NCBI GenBank assembly: GCA_004298385.1 | Contig: SCTX01000089.1 | Span: 1 to 64,000, forward strand | DNA: 64,000 nucleotides | Origin: Betaproteobacteria bacterium | GTDB taxonomy: Bacteria > Pseudomonadota > Gammaproteobacteria > Burkholderiales > SG8-39 | Direction of reading: 5' to 3' | Part shown: positions 6,157-14,488 of the stretch, in pieces | Layout of the letters: each line of letters begins with the position of its first letter | Numbering within the stretch: position 1 is the stretch's first letter | The notes under the pieces: model-generated | The model's database searches: none | Told to the model about the DNA's origin: nothing | Seen by the model: the letters and a program-made list of their open reading frames with translations, nothing else | Made by a program: the position numbers and the translations under genes

Positions 6157-6561
6157 TCTACGGTCCAATTGCATTAATAACCGAATTTTCAGCAGTCGCT
6201 GAAAAATAGCTTAATGGACGCAAATTACGCTAAAGTACCTCATCTACTTATGTTTACACATTTATATACAATAGCTTGGCTAATTTTACCGGGGCATGGA
6301 CCGGAGTACACCGTGATCGGCCGCGTCGCGCGCCGCATCTAAACAGCCTGCACCAACAGCTGTCAACGCGCCCGACGAGGCTGGCGAGCCGAAGGAGCCG
6401 CCCGATCGGTGAGCTTGCCCGGCCACTTTTCGCGGCCTGCGTTATTCGGGTCGGAGCGGTGAACCACTAAAGGTATTTGCCGGATCGCCAGCGCCGCACG
6501 GAAACTGCCGGATGGCGCGGGGCGCAGCGCGGCCGGTGCCGCGGGCGGCGGTTAAACCCTC

Positions 6562-6668
6562 ATGCGGCCTTCCCCGGCAAGCAGCGGAATGTCCTCCCGA
6601 TCCTGATCCGCAAATCGGGAAAGCTTAGCCACGGCCAAGTCGATTGGCGCAAACACTCTCGCATCGAT
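6562..6668. repeat. 107-bp partial copy of the DUF6036 gene
   Basis: Bases 6562-6668 align without gaps to 5119-5225, inside the DUF6036 gene, with 6 mismatches in 107. No other part of that gene is present here. It is a solitary duplicated internal fragment just upstream of bfr. Confidence 0.9.
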
Positions 6669-6720
6669 ACGCTCGGATTTCCTGCTAAGCTAGCTTCGCG
6701 CATTTCCAAGCGGAGGAAGC

Positions 6721-7185
6721 ATGAAAGGCGAAAAGAAGGTTATCGAACACCTGAACACGGTTTTGGCAAACGAGCTGACGGCGATCAACCAGTATTTCCT
6801 GCATTCGAAGATGTTCAAGAACTGGGGGCTGGAAAAGCTCGCGGCGCACGAGTACAAGGAATCGATCGATGAAATGAAGCATGCCGACAAGCTCATGGAG
6901 AGGATCCTGTTCCTGGAGGGAAAGCCCGCGGTCCAATTAAGGAAATTGTTGGTTGGCGATTCCGTCAAATCGGTACTGGCGTGCGACCTGAAGCTGGAGT
7001 TGGCCGGCCATCCGGATCTGAAACAGGCGATCGCCGATTGCGAGGAGGTCGGCGACTTCGTCAGCCGCGATCTGTTCCAGTCGATCATCGAGTCGGAGGA
7101 GGAGCACATCGATTGGCTGGAAACCCAGCTAGCGCTGATCGACAAAATCGGTATCCAGAATTACCAGCAGGCGCACATGGCGTGA
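6721..7185 (+). CDS. bfr: Bacterioferritin
   Basis: 154-aa iron-storage ferritin, a cytosolic 24-mer with haem and a di-iron ferroxidase centre. All ferroxidase ligands can be placed: E18, E51, H54, E93, E126 and H129; haem ligand Met52 is in DEMKHAD. One residue is missing against E. coli Bfr in the loop after FLEGKP (AVQLRKLLVGDSV), so later ligands are shifted by one. GGAGG precedes the ATG. It appears monocistronic; no Bfd gene is adjacent. The gap 7186-7352 to glpD shows no gene. Confidence 0.95.
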   Translation: MKGEKKVIEHLNTVLANELTAINQYFLHSKMFKNWGLEKLAAHEYKESIDEMKHADKLMERILFLEGKPAVQLRKLLVGDSVKSVLACDLKLELAGHPDLKQAIADCEEVGDFVSRDLFQSIIESEEEHIDWLETQLALIDKIGIQNYQQAHMA

Positions 7186-7352
7186 CAGGCAGCCGCTGCC
7201 CCCGCAGCTTGCATCGACCGGCGCGTCGGTCAAGCGCGCTCCGAAATCGGTCTCGCCGTAGAGCCGGTCGGAGGCCAGGGCGCGGCCCGGCGCGTCGCGC
7301 AGGATGCGCGCGCGCCGCGATTACTTTTTTTCCCGGCCGGCGGCGAGTGGTT

Positions 7353-8837
7353 TCACCGCCCGTGCGCCAGGCGGCCGGCAACGCGGCTTCGCTGCGCCTC
7401 GCTCATATGCAGGCCGCACTTTGTGCGCCGCCACAGCACGTCTTCGCCTGTGCGCGCCCATTCGTGCTCGATCAGATAGGCGAGTTCGCGCTCGTACAGC
7501 CCGCCGCCGAAGTTCTCGCCCAGGTCGGCCTCGGTTTTCGCGCGGTCGAGAATTTGCTCGATTAACATGCCGTGGCGACGCAGCAGGCGCGCCAGCCAAT
7601 GCGGATCGAGCCCGGAATAGCGCGAGCGGAGCTCTCCCAGCACGCCCGGAAAATCGCGCCCGCCGAAATCGCCCCCCGGCAGCGCCTCCGCGTGGGTCCA
7701 GGGCCGGCGCGCCGGGATCCAGCGCGCGAGCTTCTCCAGCACATGCTCGGCGAGCTTGCGGTAGGTGGTGATCTTGCCGCCGAAGATGGACAGCAGCGGC
7801 GGGCCCGCATCGTCGAGCAGCAGCACGTAATCGCGCGTAACGGCCGAGGGGTCTTCCGTGCCGTCGTCGTACAGGGGGCGCACGCCGCTGTAGCTCCACG
7901 CCACCTGATCGGCGCTGATCGCGCGCGCGCTGTAGCGGCTCGCCGCCGCGCACAGGTAGGCCACCTCCTCGGGCGAAGTCACCGGCGGGAGGTCCTCGCC
8001 CGCGACCTGTATGTCGGTGGTGCCGATGAGGGTGAACTCGCGCTCGTAGGGAATCATGAAAATCACCCGCCGGTCCGGATTCTGCAGGATGTAGGCGTAG
8101 CGTTTGTCGTGGATGCGCGGCACCACGATGTGGCTGCCTTTCACCAGGCGCACCCGGCCGGGCGAGCCGATTTTCAGTTCGCGCTCGAGCACGCTTTTCA
8201 CCCAGGGGCCGGCGGCATTCACCAGGATGCGCGCGCGCACCTCCGTCTCCTCGCCGCTCGCCTGCTGCCGCAGCGTCACGCGCCAGGCATCGCCCTCGCG
8301 CCGCGCGCCGATGCAGCGCGTGCGCGCGAGCACGTTCGCGCCATGCGCGCGCGCCGAGGAGAGGGTCAGCACCACCAGGCGCGCGTCGTCGACCCAGGCG
8401 TCGTAGTAGGCGAAGCCGCGGGTGAACGCGGGCTTCAGGCCGGCGCCGTGGTTCCCCGGAGCGAGCCTGACACCGCGCGACTTGGGCAGGCTGCTGCGGC
8501 CGCCTATATGGTCATAGAGGAACAAGCCGGCGCGGACCATCCACGCCGGGCGCAAGTGTTTCTCGTGCGGTAGCACGAATTCCAGCGGCCAGATGATATG
8601 CGGCGCGATGCCGAGCATCACTTCACGCTCGGCCAGGGACTCGGCCACCAGGCGGAACTTGTGGTACTCGAGGTAGCGCAGCCCGCCGTGGATCAGCTTG
8701 GTGCTGGCCGAGGAGGTCGCCGAGGCGAAATCGTTCTGCTCGGCGAGCAGTACCTTGATGCCGCGGCCGGCGGCGTCGCGCGCGACGCCCGCGCCGTTGA
8801 TGCCGCCGCCGATGACGGCGATGTCGTAGAGTTCCAT
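7353..8837 (-). CDS. glpD: Aerobic glycerol-3-phosphate dehydrogenase
   Basis: 494-aa FAD enzyme that oxidises sn-glycerol 3-phosphate to dihydroxyacetone phosphate and passes electrons to quinone at the inner membrane. N-terminal dinucleotide motif VIGGGINGAGVARDAAGRG, substrate/FAD segment STKLIHGGLRYLE, C-terminal FAD motif SIFGGKITTYRKLAEHVLEKL, then the helical GlpD tail. Full length. No glpK or glpF is nearby. A TATAAT-like box lies upstream on the minus strand (8903-8898) without a convincing -35. The gap 8838-9064 has no gene. Confidence 0.95.
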   Translation of the reverse strand: MELYDIAVIGGGINGAGVARDAAGRGIKVLLAEQNDFASATSSASTKLIHGGLRYLEYHKFRLVAESLAEREVMLGIAPHIIWPLEFVLPHEKHLRPAWMVRAGLFLYDHIGGRSSLPKSRGVRLAPGNHGAGLKPAFTRGFAYYDAWVDDARLVVLTLSSARAHGANVLARTRCIGARREGDAWRVTLRQQASGEETEVRARILVNAAGPWVKSVLERELKIGSPGRVRLVKGSHIVVPRIHDKRYAYILQNPDRRVIFMIPYEREFTLIGTTDIQVAGEDLPPVTSPEEVAYLCAAASRYSARAISADQVAWSYSGVRPLYDDGTEDPSAVTRDYVLLLDDAGPPLLSIFGGKITTYRKLAEHVLEKLARWIPARRPWTHAEALPGGDFGGRDFPGVLGELRSRYSGLDPHWLARLLRRHGMLIEQILDRAKTEADLGENFGGGLYERELAYLIEHEWARTGEDVLWRRTKCGLHMSEAQRSRVAGRLAHGR

Positions 8838-9064
8838 TGAGCGAGGTGCACCAGCGCCGCGTTCGCTCCGGCCGCGGCGGCAGCGACGCTGCGTTGAATT
8901 ATAGCAGTGCCGCGCACCCGGTCGCGCAAGCGCGTCGCCGGACGCACATCAAAGGACAGGCAACGGGCTTGGCAGGCTGGAAAGGCTCAATGCAAAACGA
9001 AGGGACACATCATGCTCGTGCTCCCCCGAGTCAGAGGCCGTTCCGGTAATTCTTGAACGCCCTC

Positions 9065-9358
9065 TTAAGCTCCTTTCGCCCGCGGTTTGCCGGCTTCGAA
9101 CAACGACGGCGTAACGCGGGCGCGCGCGAGATACTCGCGCAGGATCTTGACCGCCGAACGATCGAGCGTGTTGCCGTGATGCGGGCGGTGCAGCACGTCC
9201 TCGTGGCCATGCAGCTTCACGCGCAGGCGCGCGCCCGATAGCGATTCGACCTCGGCCCCGAGATGATGCAGCAGCGACTCCACCTCACGCCAGTGGATGT
9301 TGCCGCTGATCGGGTCGCGGAAGATGGACTCTACCAGGTGCTGGTGCTTGTGGCTCAT
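9065..9358 (-). CDS. HicA-like solo protein
   Basis: 97-aa protein: SHKHQHLVESIFRDPISGNIHWREVESLLHHLGAEVESLSGARLRVKLHGHEDVLHRPHHGNTLDRSAVKILREYLARARV. Its helix-strand-strand-strand-helix layout resembles HicA/YcfA proteins, but it is more distant than the hicA at 3588 and has no hicB beside it. It may be an RNA-binding protein outside a TA system. Function is not established. Confidence 0.6.
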   Translation of the reverse strand: MSHKHQHLVESIFRDPISGNIHWREVESLLHHLGAEVESLSGARLRVKLHGHEDVLHRPHHGNTLDRSAVKILREYLARARVTPSLFEAGKPRAKGA

Positions 9359-9456
9359 GCCAGGCGCCCTCGTACAAGAATCGGCTTGCGCTCATGATAG
9401 CCGAGACTGCGAAAGCGCGTTCGGGCCGAGACGCCGCTCCCGCGTCCGAGTTGAAC

Positions 9457-10233
9457 TCAACTGCCGCCGAACCAGTTGTACCCCTGGTCTTCCCAATAGC
9501 CGCCGGGGTAGGTGTTGGTGACGAAAATCGCCTGGATGTGTTTCGGGTTCTTGTAGCCAAGCTTGGTCGGCATGCGCAGTTTCATCGGGAAGCCGTAGCG
9601 CGGCGGCAGCGGCTGGCCGTCATAGCTCAAGCTCAGCAAGGTCTGCGGGTGCAGCGCGGTCGGCATGTCGATGCTGGTGTAATAGTCGTCGGCGCACTTG
9701 AAGCCGATGTACTTGGCGCTGGTGTCCGCGCCGACGCGGGCGAGGAAGCTGGCAAAATTCACTCCGCCCCATTTGCCGATGGCGCTCCAGCCCTCGACGC
9801 AGATGTGGCGCGTGACCTGGTCGGTCTGCGGCAGCGCCTGCAGCTCGGCCAGCGTCCAGGCGTGCCTGTCCGCCACCATGCCGGTGACCTCGAGCCGGTA
9901 GCTGTCCGCATCGACCTCGCGGATCTCGTCCTCGTCGTAGTAGGCATTGAACGGGAACGGCCGCGTGATCATCGATTCGGGATAGCTTGGCGCCAACTGC
10001 TTGGGATCGAACAGCCAGCCCTGCACCCGGTCGTTGAAGCGCGACACTTTCATCAGCGCCCGCTCGACGCTGTTCTCGTCGACGATGGCGCAGCCGGTCA
10101 ACAGCGACAGGCCGCCGAGCGTGAGCGAGCGCTGCAGGAACAGGCGCCGCGACGGCTGTTCGATGCGGCGCAGCGCTTCCTTTACCACGGCGTCGCCGTC
10201 GATCGCGGCCAGCCGGGGGGATTTTTCGATCAT
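9457..10233 (-). CDS. MsrP/YedY-like molybdopterin oxidoreductase
   Basis: 258-aa sulfite-oxidase-fold enzyme. A twin-arginine motif (RRLFLQRSLTLGG) lies about 29 residues from the start, so it is exported folded by Tat; a Cys follows (LLTGCAIV). The molybdenum-binding Cys is in TRHICVEGWS. Further family segments are FPFNAYYDEDE, ALHPQTLLSLSYDGQPLPPRYGFPMKLRMPTKLGYKNPKHI and GYWEDQGYNWFGG. It is shorter than E. coli MsrP and is paired with a cytochrome b rather than a recognisable MsrQ. Substrate is uncertain. Confidence 0.85.
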   Translation of the reverse strand: MIEKSPRLAAIDGDAVVKEALRRIEQPSRRLFLQRSLTLGGLSLLTGCAIVDENSVERALMKVSRFNDRVQGWLFDPKQLAPSYPESMITRPFPFNAYYDEDEIREVDADSYRLEVTGMVADRHAWTLAELQALPQTDQVTRHICVEGWSAIGKWGGVNFASFLARVGADTSAKYIGFKCADDYYTSIDMPTALHPQTLLSLSYDGQPLPPRYGFPMKLRMPTKLGYKNPKHIQAIFVTNTYPGGYWEDQGYNWFGGS

Positions 10234-10245
10234 GACGGCAACTCC

Positions 10246-10842
10246 TTAACGGCCGCGGATCATGGCCAACAGCGTACGCGGCACCAGCGCCACCATTGCC
10301 AGGTGCACCATAACAAAAGCGACCAGCGCGGCCATGGCGAAGAAATGCACGCGGCGCGCGGCCTCGTAGCCGCCCAGCAGCTCGCGCAGCAGCGGAAACT
10401 GCACCGACTTCCACAGCACCAGGCCCGACAGCACCAGCAGCACCGCGTCGGCGATCACGCACAGGTAGGCCGCGCGCTGCACCGCGTTGTACTGGCGCGG
10501 GTCCGCATGCGACAGATGACCGCGCGATGCGGCGAGCAGGTCGGCGACAATGGCGCGCGGCGACAGCGGGAAAAACTTGCGCGCGAGCCGCCAGGTGGCG
10601 ACGTTGCACACCAGGTACACCAGGCCGTTGGCGGCGAGCAACCACATTGCCGCGAAGTGCCACTGAATCGCGCCGCCGAGCCAGCCGCCCAGCGTGATCG
10701 CCTTGGCGAACTTGAAGTCGAACAGGGGCGACGCATTGTAGATACGCCAGCCGCTCATGGTCATAATCACCACTGCCAACGCATTGAGCCAGTGCGTCGC
10801 GCGCAGCCAGGCCGGGTGGATCAAAAAGCTAGAGTCAGTCAT
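10246..10842 (-). CDS. Cytochrome b561-type membrane subunit
   Basis: 198-aa protein with four to five hydrophobic helices and His residues in the right places for b haems: IHPAWLRATHWLNALAVVIMTMSGW, WHFAAMWLLAANGLVYL, AYLCVIADAVLLVLSGLVLW and RRVHFFAMAALVAFVMVHLAMVAL. It lies 12 bases upstream of the molybdoenzyme gene, so it should supply quinol-derived electrons to it at the inner membrane. Confidence 0.85.
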   Translation of the reverse strand: MTDSSFLIHPAWLRATHWLNALAVVIMTMSGWRIYNASPLFDFKFAKAITLGGWLGGAIQWHFAAMWLLAANGLVYLVCNVATWRLARKFFPLSPRAIVADLLAASRGHLSHADPRQYNAVQRAAYLCVIADAVLLVLSGLVLWKSVQFPLLRELLGGYEAARRVHFFAMAALVAFVMVHLAMVALVPRTLLAMIRGR

Positions 10843-10863
10843 GGAGGTCCCTTGCGCCGGAAC

Positions 10864-10998
10864 TCAAGACCCTGCGCACCGTTGCGCGCTCACCGCCTGC
10901 AGCACGTTGCCGCTGTCCTTCGCCCAGGCGGAGCCTGCGTCGGTCAATGGCAATGCCGATAAGCCGAACAGCCCTATCAGTGATTGGCGACGATCCAT
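10864..10998 (-). CDS. Short exported ORF before the cytochrome b
   Basis: 44-aa frame MDRRQSLIGLFGLSALPLTDAGSAWAKDSGNVLQAVSAQRCAGS. It looks like a signal peptide (basic start, hydrophobic core, AWA cleavage site) with little mature protein. GGAG precedes the ATG. It could be the truncated 5' end of a lost periplasmic redox subunit or a minor peptide. Upstream, 10999-11266 has no recognised gene. Confidence 0.35.
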   Translation of the reverse strand: MDRRQSLIGLFGLSALPLTDAGSAWAKDSGNVLQAVSAQRCAGS

Positions 10999-11266
10999 GA
11001 CATTCTCCAGAAAACAAAGGGGCCGCGAGACGCTACGCCGTCCGCATCGCCGGCTCCGGCGCCGACGAAGATGGATGCAGGGGCCGCGTCCGGCGCGCCG
11101 CGAACAATGCATTTGCCGCGCTCCGAGAGGTAGTTCGGAGGCAACTGGCGAATGGTTACACGGCCGGGCACAATTCGTAAGCGGCCGGCGGATGGCGGCC
11201 GCTCCCCGTGTCCGGAAACTCCTTGTTGTTCCGGGTTAAACTGCTGTTTTCGAATTCCCGGAATCC

Positions 11267-12466
11267 GTGATGGCCTGGCGCATCACCTCGCTGCTGCTAA
11301 ACCTCGGGCATGCGCTCGATCATCTGATGCTGCTCGTGTTCGCGACGGCGGTGGCAACTATCGCCCGCGAATTCGGCGTCGGGCGCTGGGAAGATCTCAT
11401 GCCCTACACCACGGGCGCCTTCGTCATGTTCGGCGTCGGATCGTTCCCGTCGGGACGGCTGGGGGACCTGTGGGGCCGGCGCGCGATGATGCTCGTATAT
11501 TTCTTCGGTATCGGCGGTTCGGCCCTGCTGATTGCCCTCACCCGGAACGTTTGGCAACTGGCGCTGGCGCTGGGCGTGATGGGCACTTTCGCCTCGATCT
11601 ACCACCCGGTGGGCATCCCGATGTTGCTGCGCCATACCAGCAAGCCGGGTATCACCATAGGGATCAACGGCATGGCGGGCAATCTGGGCATTGCCGTGGC
11701 CGCCATATCGACGGGCTTTTTCATGCAGTATGCCGACTGGAGGACCGCATTCATCGTGCCGGGCCTCCTATCGATAGCCTGCGGCCTGCTGTTCATGAAG
11801 TTCGCTCCGGTCGAGGACGGCGCGCCCGCGCAACGAAGCGTCAGGCAGATTGGACTCCCTCCGGCCACCCGAAACAGGGTTTTCCTGGTGATGACCATGC
11901 TCGCCATCACCAGCACCATCCTGTTCAACTTCACCACCAACGGCAACGGCGAGTTGCTGAAAGCGCGCTTGCCGATCCTGGTGGAACAGCCGGCCTTGCT
12001 CGGGATGCTGCTCGCGTTCGTCTACGGGCTCTCGTCGCTGTCCCAGTTGGCGGTGGGGCGCTTGATCGATCGCTTTCCGATTCGCAACGTGATGCTGGGC
12101 ATTGTCGCCTGTCAGGGACCTGTTTTCCTGTTGGCCGCTTTCAGCCAGGGCTGGACGCTGTATCTGGCCATGATCGTCTTCATGGTGCTGGTGTTCGGTT
12201 CGATTCCGTTCGCCGACGCTATTATTGCGCGCTTTGTCGATGACAGTATTCGCTCCCGCGTAAGCGGCATGCGTCTGGCTGTTTCCTTCGGCGTGAGTTC
12301 GATGGTCGTCTGGGCACTCGGGCCGGCGGTCAAGGCGGTCGGCTTCGGCTTTGCCCTGCTGGCTTTGGGGGCCGTCGCCATCGGCTCGCTCTTGATCACC
12401 TGGCAGTTGCCCGACGAGCAAAGCATCCGCAAGGCTTCCGCGGGGCATAGCCCGCAAACGGCCTGA
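11267..12466 (+). CDS. Major facilitator superfamily transporter
   Basis: 399-aa inner-membrane transporter with about 12 hydrophobic segments. The loop 2-3 motif is GRLGDLWGRRAMM (family GxxxDRxGRR) and a second copy is AVGRLIDRFPIRNVM. The ALDHLMLLVFATAVATIAREFG start resembles drug or small-molecule exporters of the fosmidomycin-resistance type. Start may be GTG 11267 or ATG 11270. Substrate unknown; the gene stands alone. 12467-12598 is intergenic without features. Confidence 0.8.
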   Translation: MMAWRITSLLLNLGHALDHLMLLVFATAVATIAREFGVGRWEDLMPYTTGAFVMFGVGSFPSGRLGDLWGRRAMMLVYFFGIGGSALLIALTRNVWQLALALGVMGTFASIYHPVGIPMLLRHTSKPGITIGINGMAGNLGIAVAAISTGFFMQYADWRTAFIVPGLLSIACGLLFMKFAPVEDGAPAQRSVRQIGLPPATRNRVFLVMTMLAITSTILFNFTTNGNGELLKARLPILVEQPALLGMLLAFVYGLSSLSQLAVGRLIDRFPIRNVMLGIVACQGPVFLLAAFSQGWTLYLAMIVFMVLVFGSIPFADAIIARFVDDSIRSRVSGMRLAVSFGVSSMVVWALGPAVKAVGFGFALLALGAVAIGSLLITWQLPDEQSIRKASAGHSPQTA

Positions 12467-12598
12467 GCGGCGCATCGTTCGATCCGCGTCGCGCTCGCCG
12501 CCTGCAACCGCGAAACCGCGCGCGTCGACGTCGCGGCGAACACGGCAAGATGCCCCGGTGAAGAGCGCTCGCGTTTCGCGCGAATGCGCCCCGGCCGG

Positions 12599-13504
12599 TC
12601 AGGCCTGCAACTGCGCAAGCTGCTGCGCGAGTTGCTGCATGCGTACGGCGATCGATTTCAGCAGCGAGGCGCCGAACGCGGGCTTGGCCTTGACCAGGTT
12701 GATGAAATCGTTCCGGTTGATCGCCAACAGTCTGCAGTCGGTTTCCGCGGTCGCCGAGGCCGCGCGCGCGGAGCGGTCGACCAGCGCCATCTCGCCGAAT
12801 ATCCCGCCCGGCCCGACGCGTTCGACCACGCTGTCGCCCACCGAGATGGCGACGCGGCCCTCCAGCACGACATACATGAACGCGCCGACCGCGCCTGCGC
12901 TCATGATCACTTTGCCTGCCGGGAAGCCGGCCGGTTCTTGTGCGGCAAGAGCGTCCCGCAAACCGGCGAGCGTCTTGCGGTCGAGGATGTCGCTGTGTTC
13001 GGCGGGAGCGCTCGCCGGGCGGGCAGTACCCAGCTTGGCGATGCTCTCGCGCAGGCGCTGTACCATGGTGCTCATCAGCATCAGCGCGAATTCGGGCTTC
13101 TTTTCCAGCGCGGTGTGAAACTGCTTTTCGTCCAGCGACAGCACACGGCAGTTGATCTTGGCCATCGCCGTCGCGCTTCTGGGCAGGCCGGCGATCACCG
13201 CGAGTTCGCCGAATATATGGCCCGGTTTCACCACCCCGAAAAATTTGTTCTGGATCATCAGGCCGATTTCGCCCTCAAGCAGTAGGTACATGCGCGCGTT
13301 CTTGGAGAACAATCCCCCGGCCTTCTCGCTTTCGGAGAAGATGGGCTTGCCGGCGGGTTTGTCTTCGATCGTTCCGGCGGAGCGGAAGAATTCCAGCGCG
13401 ACAGCCGGCTGGTAGAGCGGACTCTGCGCGGCGACCTGGGCGGTGGCGCGTGCGACCGCCTCGGGGCGGGGCGCGGGTTTGGCCGAGAAATCGAGTTCAT
13501 CCAT
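12599..13504 (-). CDS. Tandem cyclic-nucleotide-binding-domain protein
   Basis: 301 aa from the ATG at 13504 (MDELDFSAKPAPRPEAVARA); the ORF-track start at 13573 adds an unlikely leader. There are two cNMP-binding domains: residues about 45-165 (FGVVKPGHIFGELAVIAGLPRSATAMA) and about 175-295 (VERVGPGGIFGEMALVDRSARAASATA). Each has the phosphate-binding-cassette GE.A pattern followed by R(S/A)A. No DNA-binding HTH follows, so this is not a CRP/FNR regulator. A cNMP-sensing partner protein is likely. Confidence 0.8.
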   Translation of the reverse strand: MDELDFSAKPAPRPEAVARATAQVAAQSPLYQPAVALEFFRSAGTIEDKPAGKPIFSESEKAGGLFSKNARMYLLLEGEIGLMIQNKFFGVVKPGHIFGELAVIAGLPRSATAMAKINCRVLSLDEKQFHTALEKKPEFALMLMSTMVQRLRESIAKLGTARPASAPAEHSDILDRKTLAGLRDALAAQEPAGFPAGKVIMSAGAVGAFMYVVLEGRVAISVGDSVVERVGPGGIFGEMALVDRSARAASATAETDCRLLAINRNDFINLVKAKPAFGASLLKSIAVRMQQLAQQLAQLQA

Positions 13505-13612
13505 GGTTGCCACTATTTTAATCCCTAAGCCGGACTGACCGGAAGCGATCAACGCGCGTGCGGCTTGGAACAAGCCCTAGTCCGCCGGCCAGGGGTTTCG
13601 CGCCCGGCTTGG

Positions 13613-14443
13613 TCAGCTTTTTCCGGCAATGACATCCATGCCGCAGCGGTAGCGCGGGCTCACGGCGTAGTGCAGCGGTTCGAAGCCGCATTCCCGCAAC
13701 AGCGCGTACAGCCGGGGACGGCTGAAGCAGTGGTAGTGCTCCAGCTCGCCCCAGTAGGGATTGGCCTGCTGCTCATCCAGCGCCCGCCATACCGCGGTGT
13801 CCATGTTGGGCGTGGACACGAACAGCAGGCCGCGCGGCGCAAGCAAGGTTGCGGCGTGCTCGAGGGCCCGGCGCGGGAAGGCGAGGTGCTCGAGCACGTC
13901 GGCGAGCGAGACGACCTGGAATGCCGAGCGCTCCTGCAACTCCAGGATATCGCAGCAGCGCGCCTCGAAGCCGAGCGAGCGCAGCTTGGCGACGTTGGAC
14001 GGGCGCAGGTCGATGCCCAGCGGCCGGTAGCCCCATTCGGCCGCGGTAAAGATCAGCGCTGCGTTGCCGAAGCCGACGTCGAGCCAACGCCCGGGCGCAT
14101 CCTCGACGCGCGCGGTCACGCGCTCCACCACCTCGGCCCACAGCGCGCGCTGGCGCTCGACGTCATCGCCCGGCTGCTGTCCGGGCGGCGCGGCAGCGAA
14201 AACCAATGCCTCGGCCGCCCGGTTGAAATAGCCTTCGGCGAATACATGGCCACAGCGGTGGCAGCGGCACCAGCTTATGGTCGGGGGCAAGGCCGGCTGG
14301 TAGAGGATATGGCGCGTACAATCGGCCTCGCGCAGGTCGAGGATGGCCGCATCCCCGCATAGGGGGCAGGATACGTACGCGATGCGCGCCGGCTCGATGT
14401 CAGCCTCCGGCGCGGGCGGCGTAGTCCATGTCGGCGCCGCCAA
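13613..14443 (-). CDS. Class I SAM methyltransferase with N-terminal zinc motif
   Basis: 276 aa. N-terminal Cys pairs (VSCPLCGDA and CRCHRCGHVFAEGY) suggest a zinc ribbon as in sugar or lipid C-methyltransferase-like proteins. The SAM domain has LDVGFGNAALIFTAAEWGYRPLGIDLR (motif I, acidic end), VVSLADVLEHLAFPRRAL and LLAPRGLLFVSTPNMDTAVW. The substrate cannot be read. It is next to the cNMP protein and thiolase on the same strand but separated by gaps. Confidence 0.8.
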   Translation of the reverse strand: MAAPTWTTPPAPEADIEPARIAYVSCPLCGDAAILDLREADCTRHILYQPALPPTISWCRCHRCGHVFAEGYFNRAAEALVFAAAPPGQQPGDDVERQRALWAEVVERVTARVEDAPGRWLDVGFGNAALIFTAAEWGYRPLGIDLRPSNVAKLRSLGFEARCCDILELQERSAFQVVSLADVLEHLAFPRRALEHAATLLAPRGLLFVSTPNMDTAVWRALDEQQANPYWGELEHYHCFSRPRLYALLRECGFEPLHYAVSPRYRCGMDVIAGKS

Positions 14444-14488
14444 GGCAAGCTGGGGGCATTGGATTTGTTTCGTGTCCCCGGCTTCGTT

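Noticed and set aside
9394-10962. 522-aa plus-strand ORF over the molybdoenzyme genes
   Set aside because: Antisense shadow in high-GC DNA; rich in His, Arg and Gln, no family pattern, and the minus strand has two clear genes.
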